The notes: generated by a model not told the origin, from the letters alone. A stretch of DNA of 23,293 bases from a virus (IMGVR_UViG_3300022871_000121:1-23293), one strand, 5' to 3'; shown: positions 12,047 through 20,795, counted from the first letter of the stretch. Translations and numbers: made by a program.

Positions 12047-12937
12047 TTATGCTATTATGTATTTTCTTTTATAATTTAATAAGGTAACTGGGTTACCTGT
12101 TACAGAAGAAAATGTTACTATATTCTTACCAACAAACATCTGCCAGTAATTACTATCTACGGTTAAGTATCTATTTACGTTTGTTTCATTACCACTATCA
12201 TCAATAAGTGTTGCTTCTTCTTTACCTTGGTCCGTATTAACTTTAAGACTATAATTGTCTGGTATATCTAACCCCTCAAAAGTTAACGTATCTGTTAGTA
12301 TTACTTCATCATCTGAGTTATATACTTCCCGTATTAATTCTGGGTCAGATAACGGTCCATAGAATACCATCTCAACTGGATGATGATAATCCCCAGTATT
12401 ATTAATAGTTACTTCTGATACGGAACTTCCTAGTTGTATTGGTAAAGTAAAAGGAATAGTAAACGTTCCTAAACTACTACCTAATACAGCTGTTTGTACA
12501 AATTCATCTTCAAACAAGGCACTGTCTGCCATTAAATTAAGACTTAATGAAGCATACCCATTACTTTCTTCTGGTTCAACTAAATTATGGTTTACATAGT
12601 AGGCGTGTATCATTCTTCTACGGTTACCGTTATCATAAATAATTTCTAATTCTCCTAAATAAGGATTCATAAATCTTATTATTTCTTGTACTCTTAAATC
12701 AATTTCATCTGAATTTCTTCTAACTAAATGTATTACGAACGATAAAGGTCTTGTGTCCCCTCTCATTGCAACAGCTGTTGCTCCTTGTTGAAATGGTGAG
12801 CGTTCGTAAGATATATTCATAAAGAAGTCTTGGGTAAATCCGTGTATATCGGAAATACCCTCTTCTTTACCTGCTCTATAATACAACTCATAAGTTTGGG
12901 TTGCTCCAAGTGAGTTTGTCATCTCTATTTTTCTCAT
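12047..12937 (-). CDS. dit: Distal tail protein (Dit, Sipho_tail family)
   Basis: The start (MRKIEMTNSLGATQTYELYY) and the segments GFTQDFFMNISYERSPFQQG, RPLSFVIHLVRRNSDEIDLR and RRRMIHAYYVNHNLVEPEES match the N-terminal domain of distal tail proteins of Gram-positive siphophages. The C-terminal half (SEVTINNTGDYHHPVEMVFY and LTFEGLDIPDNYSLKVNTDQ) forms the galectin-like beta part seen in the family. Dit makes a hexameric ring at the tail end and holds fibres and the hub. At 296 residues it has the expected length. The ATG overlaps the tape measure stop by one base (TAATG) and follows a G-rich run, so it is probably coupled. Its position directly after the tape measure gene is the usual one. 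Confidence 0.9.
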   Translation of the reverse strand: MRKIEMTNSLGATQTYELYYRAGKEEGISDIHGFTQDFFMNISYERSPFQQGATAVAMRGDTRPLSFVIHLVRRNSDEIDLRVQEIIRFMNPYLGELEIIYDNGNRRRMIHAYYVNHNLVEPEESNGYASLSLNLMADSALFEDEFVQTAVLGSSLGTFTIPFTLPIQLGSSVSEVTINNTGDYHHPVEMVFYGPLSDPELIREVYNSDDEVILTDTLTFEGLDIPDNYSLKVNTDQGKEEATLIDDSGNETNVNRYLTVDSNYWQMFVGKNIVTFSSVTGNPVTLLNYKRKYIIA

Positions 12938-15900
12938 TAAGGTCTAAACCCCCCCATTCTAAGTTTTGCGTTTACTTCTTGTCTTCTTAAAGCTTCTTGT
13001 ACTTTTTGTGTAATATCTCCATCTAGACTAAAAGTATTATTATTAGTAACGTTATAATCCCCTCTAGATTTTGTATTTTGTTGATTGGATGTCATTGGTG
13101 TAAGTACTGTACCTAAACTTTCCCTAGCAGATTTCATTAAGTTGTTACCATTAAGTATATCTGTAATACCTGCTCTAGACGCTTCAATAGCATCCCTAAG
13201 TAATTTTTGTAACATAGGTAATGGGGCAACAACTTCATCATCTTTACCTTCCCCAATTACAGCGTGTATACCACCACTACCAGCTTTAAAGTATCCACCG
13301 CTAGCTAAATATTTAGGTTCACTATAATTTACTCGGTATGGTATCCATTCTCCAGCCCAAGGGTCCCATTTAGCGCCAGGGAATGGTGCGCTACCTAATG
13401 GTTCTTTATACTCACTCCAGTCTATAACATCTTTATTCGCTATCCAAGTTGGATTAGTAACACTATCTGGTACTACTGCTCCACCTACTTCATTAATGTG
13501 TGCAATTTCTTTTGACTTAGGAAGTAGTAAATTCATTCCATCTATAATTACATTTATGGCTGTTATAATACCGTTAAGAACTGCATCAAAAGCGGATGAA
13601 AATCCTTCAGCAAGTTTTGGTCCTATACCAGTAAAGAAATCCATTATTTTATTAAGTTGTTCGGTAATAGTTCCATCATCACCAAATAAACCATCAAATA
13701 TATTAGTAATGGTTGTTTTTGCTGTAGTTAGTCCACCAGTAAGTCCATCCCAAATACCAGTAACGAAACCTAAAATACTTTTTATTTGTGATATATCTGG
13801 TAACATACTGTTGTAATCAACTGTAACTCCTTCAAGGTCTATATCAGTATTTGCGGGAGCAAATATTTTCTTAAATAAGTCCCCTATCCAAGTACCAATA
13901 TCTATAAGGCCAGTAATAAGAGCTCCAAATGCTATTTCGAAGACGCCAATAATAAAGTCCCCCATACCAGCAATAATATCTTTAAATCCTTCCCAAGCTT
14001 CAGTAAATCCATCAACTATTGTTTGCCAAGCTGCTATTGCTGCATTTCCATCCCAAGTAAATAAAGCTGTAATTGCCTCAACGATACCCGTAATAATTGT
14101 AATTACTCCACTAAGAGTATTAATTACTCCTGTAACTATATCAACTACTGGGTCGTATAAATATTCCATAAATATATCATAAATAGTAACAAGAACATCA
14201 ACTATACCATCAATAACGGTTTTAATACCATCAAGTAAAAATTGAAGGATAAAAGAAATAGCTTCAAATGCTATAGTAGCTGCTTCTGTAAAAAATTCTA
14301 ATACCCAATCCCATACATTTTTAAATACATCTTTCATAGCTGTCCATAAAGCACTTAACGCTTCAACAAGTGGGTCAAACTTAGAAGCAAAATTATCTAT
14401 TGCCTCTCCTATTTTACCCTCTGTAAATTCAACAACTATTAAATCTATAAACTCTTTAACTATCTCTATAATTGGGTCAAATACAGTAAGTAAATCAAAA
14501 AACTTATCTTTAAGTTTTTTAAACGATTCATCAATTCTATCTGTAAACTCACCCGTTTTATCAGCTAAATATACAAACCCAGCTAATAACCCCATAACAG
14601 CTGCTACAATAGCTAAAACTATTGCTACTGTTCCTGCCGCCGTTGCGGCTATAATTTCAAGTCCAGTTCCTATAGATGTTATTAAAGTACCTGCACCACT
14701 GAATGCCAATACTAATCCAGACCAAGCGAGTGCCAAACCGTCAACAAGAAGAGAACCGGCTGAAATTATAACGCCCGCAGTTTCTATTGCTATTCCTATT
14801 AATGAAAAACTAGAAAGTGCTGGAACTATTGCTGTAACTATTCCACCGATGGCTAATGATAAAGCCAATACGGATAATGTATTTGCATCAAAATCTATAA
14901 TTATATTTTTAATTGTTTCTATAAGTATCTTAAACCAACCATCAGTTTCTTCCATTGCTTTATTTAATGGTTCAAATCCATCTGTTATTAAAGAAGTTAA
15001 GGATTCTAATACATCAACTACAAACCCAGATAATACTTCTACTATTGTTGTTGTTGTTTCTCTTAATACTTCACCAACACCACTATCGCCAATTTTATCC
15101 CATAAGGTAACGAAACTTTCTTGAAGTCCAGGAATTTTAAGCATTATAGCATCATATAAACCTATAAATGCTTCCTTAACATTATCCCAAGCAGTTACTA
15201 ATCTAGATGTATATACATCATTTTCGTCCGTGAATAAAGTAAATGCTACGCCTGCTGCTAATAAGTACGTCGGTATAAGTAATAGTGCAGCTACTATACC
15301 AGTAAAAGGATTAAGTATAGTTACTACTGCTGCCGCTACCGTGGCAAATACTGGTAATACAAGTCCAACAGCACTAGAAAATAAAGTAAGTATTCCTACT
15401 AATTTTCCAATTACTCCTACAACCAACCCAAATATAATAAGTAAAGGTCCAATAGCTGCTGTTAATAACATAATGTCAAGTATAACACCTTGAGTCATTT
15501 GTCTTTCCATAATAGGTTCTCCAGCTTCGTCGAACTGTGGAACCATATTTCCTTCTTCATCCATAGTATGTTTCTGTACCATTTCGCCTTCTAAGTCTAT
15601 ACCAAATACATCATTTAATGTATCTTTAAAAGATTCCCATTTATCTACCATAAAATCTACTACAATTTGTGTAGCATTTTTTAATCCAAATAAATTATCC
15701 ATAAAGTCATCTATTTTATTTCTAATAACGCCAACTACTATACCAATGTGGTCTTCTAATCTAGACCAGTTAGTTATATAATCCATTATTACAGATGTTC
15801 CTTTTTGCATATCAGAAAACTTATTTATTAAATTAGTTAATGACCAAAGTAAAGTAATTACTGGTACATTAAATAATTCTCTTAATTTTAGTAAAGCCCC

Positions 15901-16953
15901 TTGAGAAGCTGATTTAAAGTAAATCATTGCTCCAGGAAGTCCTTGTAATAACATTTCCTCCATTGTTGCGGCAGTAAGTTCTCCCTCTTCTAGCTCTTTG
16001 AAATAGGCAGCAAAAGCATTACTTCCATCTTCTGTTGCTTCAGCTTGCTCTTTTAATAATATATTCATAGGTCCAAGAGCACGTGTTCCATATAGTACAC
16101 GAAGTGTAGCCATACGTTCCATATCTCCCATACCTTCTAATCCTTCATTTACATTTCTAAGTTGTTCCTCAAAGCTTACTAGGTTACCTTCTTCGTCTGT
16201 AACAGAAACACCAAGTTGTCTTAGTTTTTCTGATGCTTCTGAAGTTGGCGCTACAATCTTTAAGATACCCATTCTTAATGCACGTCCCGCAATACCTGCA
16301 CGAATACCATTATTGGCTAATATACCCATTGCTGCTGCTGTTTCTGCTAATCCCATACCTGCTTGATGGGCGATAGGTCCAGCAAACTTTAACCCATTAA
16401 CTAATTCCTCTACAGTCTGGTTAGAACTTGTAGCAGTACGTGCTAATATGTCTACAGCTGAAGTAAGGTCTGTTGCTGCAATATCAAACTGTGCCATTAA
16501 GTTGGCAGCATCCTGTGCAGCTGTCTTTAAGTCTACATCCGCGATAACAGATAAACTGGTAATCGCAGCTATTGAAGCATCAATATCTTCTATACTAAAT
16601 CCGGCTAACCCTAATGTTGCCATACCCTCAGCAATTTGAATTGCAGTTCTGGCTGTTGTACGTCCTAACATTTGAGCTGTATCATTTAGTTTTGACATAT
16701 CTTTAGTTGTTGCGTTAGTAACGGCTTGTACACGGTTCATTGCCCAATCATAGTCCCTACCTAGTTTAAGTGCTGCTACACCTATTGCAACTAAGCCACC
16801 AATCATAATCTTAGACATACGTTTACCAGCGTGAATCATACTACTACTAGCTCTGGATAAACTCTTTTGTAATGATTTTATTCCTTTATTAAAATGAGAG
16901 TTATCAACACATAGTTGAACAACTAATCTTTCAATTACCGTTTTTTGTGCCAA
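12937..16953 (-). CDS. Tail tape measure protein
   Basis: This is the longest gene. Residues about 70-310 (LGRTTARTAIQIAEGMATLG, ILARTATSSNQTVEELVNGL, AMGILANNGIRAGIAGRALR) match the TP901-type tape measure core. Hydrophobic blocks follow near 490-575 and 690-800, with several alpha-helical amphipathic stretches; tape measure proteins span the tail tube and later enter the membrane. Near the C-terminus SGGYFKAGSGGIHAVIGEGK resembles the glycine-rich 'GGI...GE' motif common in this family. A GTG at 16962 lies directly on the ribosome site, while GGAGGT is 7 bases before TTG 16953-16951, so I take TTG as the start (1338 residues); the GTG start would add three. Tail length scales with this gene: at about 0.15 nm per residue, roughly 200 nm is expected. 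Confidence 0.92.
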   Translation of the reverse strand: MAQKTVIERLVVQLCVDNSHFNKGIKSLQKSLSRASSSMIHAGKRMSKIMIGGLVAIGVAALKLGRDYDWAMNRVQAVTNATTKDMSKLNDTAQMLGRTTARTAIQIAEGMATLGLAGFSIEDIDASIAAITSLSVIADVDLKTAAQDAANLMAQFDIAATDLTSAVDILARTATSSNQTVEELVNGLKFAGPIAHQAGMGLAETAAAMGILANNGIRAGIAGRALRMGILKIVAPTSEASEKLRQLGVSVTDEEGNLVSFEEQLRNVNEGLEGMGDMERMATLRVLYGTRALGPMNILLKEQAEATEDGSNAFAAYFKELEEGELTAATMEEMLLQGLPGAMIYFKSASQGALLKLRELFNVPVITLLWSLTNLINKFSDMQKGTSVIMDYITNWSRLEDHIGIVVGVIRNKIDDFMDNLFGLKNATQIVVDFMVDKWESFKDTLNDVFGIDLEGEMVQKHTMDEEGNMVPQFDEAGEPIMERQMTQGVILDIMLLTAAIGPLLIIFGLVVGVIGKLVGILTLFSSAVGLVLPVFATVAAAVVTILNPFTGIVAALLLIPTYLLAAGVAFTLFTDENDVYTSRLVTAWDNVKEAFIGLYDAIMLKIPGLQESFVTLWDKIGDSGVGEVLRETTTTIVEVLSGFVVDVLESLTSLITDGFEPLNKAMEETDGWFKILIETIKNIIIDFDANTLSVLALSLAIGGIVTAIVPALSSFSLIGIAIETAGVIISAGSLLVDGLALAWSGLVLAFSGAGTLITSIGTGLEIIAATAAGTVAIVLAIVAAVMGLLAGFVYLADKTGEFTDRIDESFKKLKDKFFDLLTVFDPIIEIVKEFIDLIVVEFTEGKIGEAIDNFASKFDPLVEALSALWTAMKDVFKNVWDWVLEFFTEAATIAFEAISFILQFLLDGIKTVIDGIVDVLVTIYDIFMEYLYDPVVDIVTGVINTLSGVITIITGIVEAITALFTWDGNAAIAAWQTIVDGFTEAWEGFKDIIAGMGDFIIGVFEIAFGALITGLIDIGTWIGDLFKKIFAPANTDIDLEGVTVDYNSMLPDISQIKSILGFVTGIWDGLTGGLTTAKTTITNIFDGLFGDDGTITEQLNKIMDFFTGIGPKLAEGFSSAFDAVLNGIITAINVIIDGMNLLLPKSKEIAHINEVGGAVVPDSVTNPTWIANKDVIDWSEYKEPLGSAPFPGAKWDPWAGEWIPYRVNYSEPKYLASGGYFKAGSGGIHAVIGEGKDDEVVAPLPMLQKLLRDAIEASRAGITDILNGNNLMKSARESLGTVLTPMTSNQQNTKSRGDYNVTNNNTFSLDGDITQKVQEALRRQEVNAKLRMGGFRP

Positions 16954-16977
16954 ACCACTCACCTCCGCTTGTGAGTA

Positions 16978-17711
16978 TTACAGTTGTGCTATATCTACAC
17001 CTGTTATTCCACCAGTTTCTTTTTCCTTTGCTTTCTTTTTAATATCTGCTTTCCAATCATCAAACGTAGAAGAACTCATTGATTTAGACCAAAGGTCAAA
17101 CAATTTGTCCTCGTTTGATTGTTTCAATGCTACGCTTATTTTTTTAACTGCTATCTTTAAATCTTGGTCAAATATAAAATCTAAGTTTCCATATCTTAGG
17201 TAAAGAAGGTCTTCTAGCTCGTCCCAACCTATAGAAGTTTCAAGTTGAACAAACGTGAGAAGAATTTTACGAAACCCGGATTTGTAAACACTGCCAATAC
17301 TGCGTCAACAGCTTCCTCTTCTTCCATATCTAATACTTGTTTAGCAGTATAATCTTCTAGGTAATACCCCATAAAGTCTGCTATTAAATCAAACTTGTCA
17401 GCTACAATACCAAGTAACTTTAAAGCTACTTCGAAGAATCCTGCGCTAGACGAAACGCCCTTATGATTAAGGGCAAATTCTCGTAATTTAGCTATATCGT
17501 TTTCGTGTTCCTTATATAGTTCCTTACGTTCTTTAGCACTAACATTATTTAATAGATAAAGTTCAACATCTGCTTCTGTTCCAAGCATTTCCTTTTGAGC
17601 CCCTGTTAGTACATTTAATATATCGTTTATATCTTCTTTTTTTAAGTCAAGTTGTGTTACTAGTTTCGAGATTTTTTGCACATCTCTGAATTTGAATACT
17701 TTTACATTCAT
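16978..17711 (-). CDS. Tail assembly chaperone, frameshifted long form (G-T type fusion)
   Basis: The region between the short chaperone and the tape measure gene has no start of its own but is open in the -1 frame. Ribosomes slipping at GGGTTTC (17277-17271) pass from residue 147 of the short protein into 97 more codons, giving RKILLTFVQLETSIGWDELE and then DLLYLRYGNLDFIFDQDLKI, ending GITGVDIAQL at TAA 16980-16978. The product is 244 residues. The extension has well-formed coding character (D/E/K-rich helices, two W residues, frequent ATA Ile codons), and no stop occurs between the slip site and the end. Long-form chaperones bind the tape measure protein and the tail tube subunit during assembly, as gpGT does in lambda. 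Its position directly before the tape measure gene fits. Confidence 0.88.
17229..17711 (-). CDS. Tail assembly chaperone, short form (G type, 160 aa)
   Basis: Zero-frame product from ATG 17711 to TAG 17231-17229, with AAGGGGGA 7 bases before the start. It is an all-helical, charged protein (VFKFRDVQKISKLVTQLDLK, GAQKEMLGTEADVELYLLNN, DFMGYYLEDYTAKQVLDMEE), like the short chaperones that precede tape measure genes in Gram-positive siphophages. Most ribosomes end here; a minority shift at the slippery site thirteen codons before the end and make the long form. The short form is normally in excess and coats the tape measure protein. The assignment rests on position, size and the frameshift, because the sequence of this family is poorly conserved. 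Confidence 0.88.
   Translation of the reverse strand: MNVKVFKFRDVQKISKLVTQLDLKKEDINDILNVLTGAQKEMLGTEADVELYLLNNVSAKERKELYKEHENDIAKLREFALNHKGVSSSAGFFEVALKLLGIVADKFDLIADFMGYYLEDYTAKQVLDMEEEEAVDAVLAVFTNPGFVKFFSRLFNLKLL
17271..17277 (-). promoter_or_regulatory. -1 ribosomal frameshift slippery site GGGTTTC
   Basis: The seven bases read G-GGT-TTC in the zero frame, a perfect X-XXY-YYZ heptamer; after slipping, both tRNAs re-pair on GGG and TTT. It is the only such heptamer I find between the end of the -1 frame's last upstream stop and the zero-frame TAG. I see no strong stem or Shine-Dalgarno stimulator at the usual distances. Confidence 0.85.
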
Positions 17712-17743
17712 TTATAATTCCCCCTTGGAATTTTTTTTAAAAA

Positions 17744-17772
17744 TAAAGGGTGTTATTAGATAACACCCTTTA
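17744..17772 (-). terminator. Hairpin terminator after the major tail protein
   Basis: A 13-bp perfect stem (TAAAGGGTGTTAT with ATAACACCCTTTA) and a 3-base loop lie 12 bases after the major tail protein stop. On the minus strand it is followed by TTTTT and then an A run. It probably ends part of the transcription so that the abundant tube protein outnumbers the downstream chaperone and tape measure proteins. Confidence 0.75.
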
Positions 17773-17783
17773 AATTATCTTTT

Positions 17784-18686
17784 TTACGCGGCAGTTGTAA
17801 AGTTAATTACAGTTGCTCCGCTTTCTTGTCCATATACGTCAGTAAGGTTATACACTATTGTGTAGTCAGTAGAAGCTGTTAAATCTACTGCTGGAGTAAC
17901 TGTAATTATCTTACCAGTTACATCGACAGTTAAAGTTGCAGTTACTAAACCAACCCCATCTTCCATTAAGAATACATTAGCTGCATCAGTTGCATTAACG
18001 AATGCTCCATTTGCTGAAGTTATTGTTGGTATTACATCAACTGCTACACCAGCGTCTCCATCAGATGGATTTGATGTAATTGTAAATGCTGGGTCAGCAG
18101 CATATACATAATCAAACCAAGTATCTCCTTCGTCAGTATAATTCACATTGTCTTCATCTGCTGTAGCCATAATTAATGATTTGTCTACACCACTGAAAGT
18201 TTTTTCAAAGTTTGTTGCTACAAATTGAGCTGTAATAGTTCCTGTTTGGAAGTTTACAGAGTCATTTTTAGTCTCGTTTGCTTGGTCTGGTTCTGAGAAT
18301 TTACCTTTGAATAATTTAACGAAACTAGATGTTCCATTAGAGTATGTTTGTTCATACATAATTGCGTAGTAAGGTGCTGTGTTTTCACTTGTCAAGTAAC
18401 TTACTCCACCTTCAGTAGGACGTCCAAGTACTTCTGATAATAAGTCATCTGGTAAACTATCTTTTTCTATACTAACATCTACCATACCAACACTAGAATA
18501 AACAATAGCTGCTTTGTTGTCGGTATATAGTGTGTCAGTATTAGTTCCAGGATTTACATCAATTTTAATAAGTCCAGGAACTCTTTCTGGTGTACCATAC
18601 GCTAACAAAGTTGAGTCATCTTGACTTAACAATGCGAAGTATAGGTTCTTAACACCAGTACGTACTTTTTGTGTTTGTTTTCCCAT
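17784..18686 (-). CDS. Major tail tube protein with C-terminal Ig-like domain (300 aa)
   Basis: Residues about 1-185 (KVRTGVKNLYFALLSQDDST, LYTDNKAAIVYSSVGMVDVS, SFVKLFKGKFSEPDQANETK, VNFQTGTITAQFVATNFEKT) match the phi13/TP901-1-type major tail protein, which stacks as hexamer rings to build the tube. Residues about 200-300 (SNPSDGDAGVAVDVIPTITS ... GKIITVTPAVDLTASTDYTI ... GATVINFTTAA) form a Big_5/SbsA-type Ig-like domain, expected to project from the tube surface and aid weak attachment to the cell or to surface sugars. AGGAGG precedes the ATG. It sits after the tail terminator gene and before a hairpin terminator, as expected for a highly expressed gene. Confidence 0.92.
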   Translation of the reverse strand: MGKQTQKVRTGVKNLYFALLSQDDSTLLAYGTPERVPGLIKIDVNPGTNTDTLYTDNKAAIVYSSVGMVDVSIEKDSLPDDLLSEVLGRPTEGGVSYLTSENTAPYYAIMYEQTYSNGTSSFVKLFKGKFSEPDQANETKNDSVNFQTGTITAQFVATNFEKTFSGVDKSLIMATADEDNVNYTDEGDTWFDYVYAADPAFTITSNPSDGDAGVAVDVIPTITSANGAFVNATDAANVFLMEDGVGLVTATLTVDVTGKIITVTPAVDLTASTDYTIVYNLTDVYGQESGATVINFTTAA

Positions 18687-18698
18687 TTATTTTGCCTC

Positions 18699-19106
18699 CT
18701 ATAAGTTTGAAGGAAATTCTTTCTTATACGTCAAGGATAAGTGGCTAACTCTCTCCTCAATCTCTCTCTTCTCGCTTTCGCCAACTTTAGCGTAACCAAG
18801 TGTAAGTACAATTCTATCAATTTCCAGTTTTATTGCATTAAGGCTAAAATCAACTAAAGACGTTGACGGTAACCATATATCCACATTAAAATATAATTCA
18901 TCATATATTGGTTTATTATCCACAAATAAAGCGTGTGTTCTTTCATCCAATATATAAGTAATACGTGGAAAGTTTGATGCTGTGTTTGTTCCAAACATCG
19001 AAATGATTGGATATTTGTTTGATATTTTGGAGATATCATCATCAACTACCAGCAAAATAGCAGAGTCAGTTTTTAAAGCATAATATAACTCTTCTTGTGG
19101 TGTCAT
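18699..19106 (-). CDS. Tail terminator-like protein (135 aa)
   Basis: The start ATG overlaps the stop of the tail completion gene as ATGA, and AGGAGGAG precedes it. Size and order (head closure, gp10-like, this gene, tube protein) fit the tail terminator (gpU/gp17/DUF3168-like) that caps the tube and joins it to the head. The sequence has TPQEELYYALKTDSAILLVV at the N-terminus, a beta stretch NFPRITYILDERTHALFVDN, then YDELYFNVDIWLPSTSLVDF, typical of this small alpha/beta fold. Sequence conservation in this family is low, so the call depends partly on position. Confidence 0.75.
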   Translation of the reverse strand: MTPQEELYYALKTDSAILLVVDDDISKISNKYPIISMFGTNTASNFPRITYILDERTHALFVDNKPIYDELYFNVDIWLPSTSLVDFSLNAIKLEIDRIVLTLGYAKVGESEKREIEERVSHLSLTYKKEFPSNL

Positions 19107-19585
19107 CTAATTCTCCTCCTAATTTTAGTTTTAAGTGTGTCTGAAAACCTACCAAGATTTTTTTCTAGTGCTTTATTAAAGAATAACTGTGGTTTTTGTC
19201 CTTCAGTATAAAAGAACTCGCCCGTTGATTCCTTTCTATACACCCATCCACCTTTTCTACCTTTACCAAATATATTATAAATACCTGTACCAAACTCGGC
19301 ATATTCTGCGTACGGTGCGTTAACACCGACTTCGTAAGTACCAAAGATACTTTTTTTCTTAGAATATACAGAACTTTCAAGTTCTCCTGTTTGTGTTTGT
19401 AAACTAGAACGAATGTTATTTCTTGTGTCTCTAGCAATTCTTTCAGAAACCTCTTGTGAAGTCTCTTTTGAACTTTTATTACTATCTCTTAAAAACGAAC
19501 TGAACTTAGAAACAAGCCCACTAAAACCCTTTTTCCCAGTTTTAGATGAAAAGATTCTCCATCCTTTTTTACACGGTTGAAGCAT
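19103..19585 (-). CDS. HK97-gp10-like tail completion/neck protein (160 aa)
   Basis: The central motif NAPYAEYAEFGTGIYNIFGK with SERIARDTRNNIRSSLQTQT before it and GQKPQLFFNKALEKN after it is characteristic of the HK97 gp10 family, proteins of the neck between head and tail. It ends in arginine-rich KTKIRRRIR. The start overlaps the preceding stop by one base (TAATG) and the end overlaps the next start as ATGA, a real TGA stop. The N-terminus is basic (CKKGWRIFSSKTGKKG). Confidence 0.9.
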   Translation of the reverse strand: MLQPCKKGWRIFSSKTGKKGFSGLVSKFSSFLRDSNKSSKETSQEVSERIARDTRNNIRSSLQTQTGELESSVYSKKKSIFGTYEVGVNAPYAEYAEFGTGIYNIFGKGRKGGWVYRKESTGEFFYTEGQKPQLFFNKALEKNLGRFSDTLKTKIRRRIR

Positions 19586-19905
19586 TAAATAGTAGCCTTT
19601 GATAACAGCATTTCTTGGTGTGTAGAATAGGGGTCTAGTATTTTATCTACGGTATAAGTAATACCCTTAATAATAGCTCTATCTCCCGCTAACACCGTTG
19701 TTACCTCTTCTGTGTGTACATATAATATAAACACATCTTCAGCTTGTGTGCGCCCGTATTGTCCTGGAAATAATTTTCCATCTTCCGCTTGTAAGTTACA
19801 ACCTATATTACTAAGTAATGTATGATAAACAGGATACTGTGAGCCTTCGGAATTAGTCTCTACTGTCGCTCTTTGAAAAGTTACTGAATTATCTATTATT
19901 AACAT
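19585..19905 (-). CDS. Head closure / head-tail joining protein (106 aa)
   Basis: Small beta-rich protein with CNLQAEDGKLFPGQYGRTQA in the middle and TTVLAGDRAIIKGITYTVDK toward the end, the usual layout of head closure proteins (SPP1 gp16 / HK97 gp7 type) that seal the connector and accept the tail. AGAGGA lies 8 bases before the ATG, and the gene overlaps the upstream small gene by 17 bases. The order connector, small protein, closure, gp10-like is typical. The family is variable, so the call is mostly by context and fold pattern. Confidence 0.75.
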   Translation of the reverse strand: MLIIDNSVTFQRATVETNSEGSQYPVYHTLLSNIGCNLQAEDGKLFPGQYGRTQAEDVFILYVHTEEVTTVLAGDRAIIKGITYTVDKILDPYSTHQEMLLSKATI

Positions 19906-20149
19906 TTGTTGATTCCTCTAATAAATCCAATAACTCCTGTTTTTTTACAGTACTACTATAATGAACTCCGAGCTCCTCTAATTGTCCCTTAATTTGTACA
20001 ACGGTAATTGAGTATTTGGTAAGAACTCCAAGTTCGATAAACTTTAAAGCCACATCTTCTTCCATCTCAAAGATATAACCTTTCTTATATCTTACATTGT
20101 CTTTCTTAGTAATAAAATGAATACCCTTAGTGAATATATATTTTTGCAT
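19889..20149 (-). CDS. Small protein with HeH/SAP-like C-terminal domain (86 aa)
   Basis: The N-terminal half is a small beta unit (YIFTKGIHFITKKDNVRYKK, GYIFEMEEDVALKFIELGVL). The C-terminal part, residues about 50-80 (VVQIKGQLEELGVHYSSTVK then KQELLDLLEE), has the helix-extended loop-helix pattern of HeH/LEM/SAP-type domains, which bind DNA in other proteins. Such proteins often lie beside the connector gene in Gram-positive siphophages. The ribosome site (GGAG) is 12 bases before the ATG, longer than ideal. It might help organise DNA at the portal; the function is inferred. Confidence 0.7.
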   Translation of the reverse strand: MQKYIFTKGIHFITKKDNVRYKKGYIFEMEEDVALKFIELGVLTKYSITVVQIKGQLEELGVHYSSTVKKQELLDLLEESTNVNNR

Positions 20150-20153
20150 TTTA

Positions 20154-20795
20154 TTACCACACTCCTATCTTCTTGTACTTTTGTAAAGTACTAAACTCTC
20201 TAGCGCTTAACAGCTCACCAGTGAATTTAAGTGTCAAACGGCCTTGTTTTAATTCTTTAAGTCCGTGACTTTGACGTTGATTTTCCCTGTGTTTAAGAAC
20301 AACAAGTTTAATTGCTATTGCTTCTAAACTACGTGGTAATGTTTGTGCTACTTGGTCTGTAACGTCCTTCGGTAGTATATAACCATAGTCGTAATCGACA
20401 GTATAGTTTCTACGTGTTCCGAATTGGTCTCCAGTTAACCCTACTATATAACTAGATTTTGTCCAACCTACATCACGGTAAACCATACCCGCTTTATAGT
20501 CGTCCGCATCTACTAAAAAGTTCGTTATTGCTTCTGTCCCGTATAGAATTTCGTTAACCACTAATATTGGTCTACCTTTTAATAATAAATAGTTATCGGC
20601 TGAGCCACCAACAACTTCAATCTTGTTACTAATTTTACCAAAGACTCTACCAGTTTCTTCTTCTATAAAATCTGTAGCTTCATTAATATATCTAATTAAA
20701 GTTTCGTCAATACTATTATTATCATAAGATACTCCAAGTTCGTCTTTAACTCTTTCGATAGTAGTTAATGCATTACTTACTAAACATTCTGCCAT
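20154..20795 (-). CDS. Head-tail connector protein (phage gp6/gp15-like, 213 aa)
   Basis: The N-terminus TTIERVKDELGVSYDNNSID followed by LIRYINEATDFIEEETGRVF is the classic start of head-tail connector adaptors (HK97 gp6, SPP1 gp15), which form a ring under the portal and receive the packaged DNA. The middle has LLLKGRPILVVNEILYGTEA and VDYDYGYILPKDV, and the C-terminal helix LPRSLEAIAIKLVVLKHREN is also usual. At 213 residues it is on the long side for the family. AGGAGGT is 7 bases before the ATG. It overlaps the 79-residue gene upstream by 23 bases. Confidence 0.88.
   Translation of the reverse strand: MAECLVSNALTTIERVKDELGVSYDNNSIDETLIRYINEATDFIEEETGRVFGKISNKIEVVGGSADNYLLLKGRPILVVNEILYGTEAITNFLVDADDYKAGMVYRDVGWTKSSYIVGLTGDQFGTRRNYTVDYDYGYILPKDVTDQVAQTLPRSLEAIAIKLVVLKHRENQRQSHGLKELKQGRLTLKFTGELLSAREFSTLQKYKKIGVW

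Noticed and set aside
19103-19110. TGA read as tryptophan (alternative code)
   Set aside because: TGA acts as the stop of the gp10-like gene in a normal ATGA overlap, and the conserved tryptophans seen are encoded by TGG, so the standard code is enough.
19165-19437. Minus-strand 90-codon frame inside the gp10-like gene
   Set aside because: It overlaps the gp10-like gene in another frame, has no ribosome site, and the gp10 motif proves the other frame.
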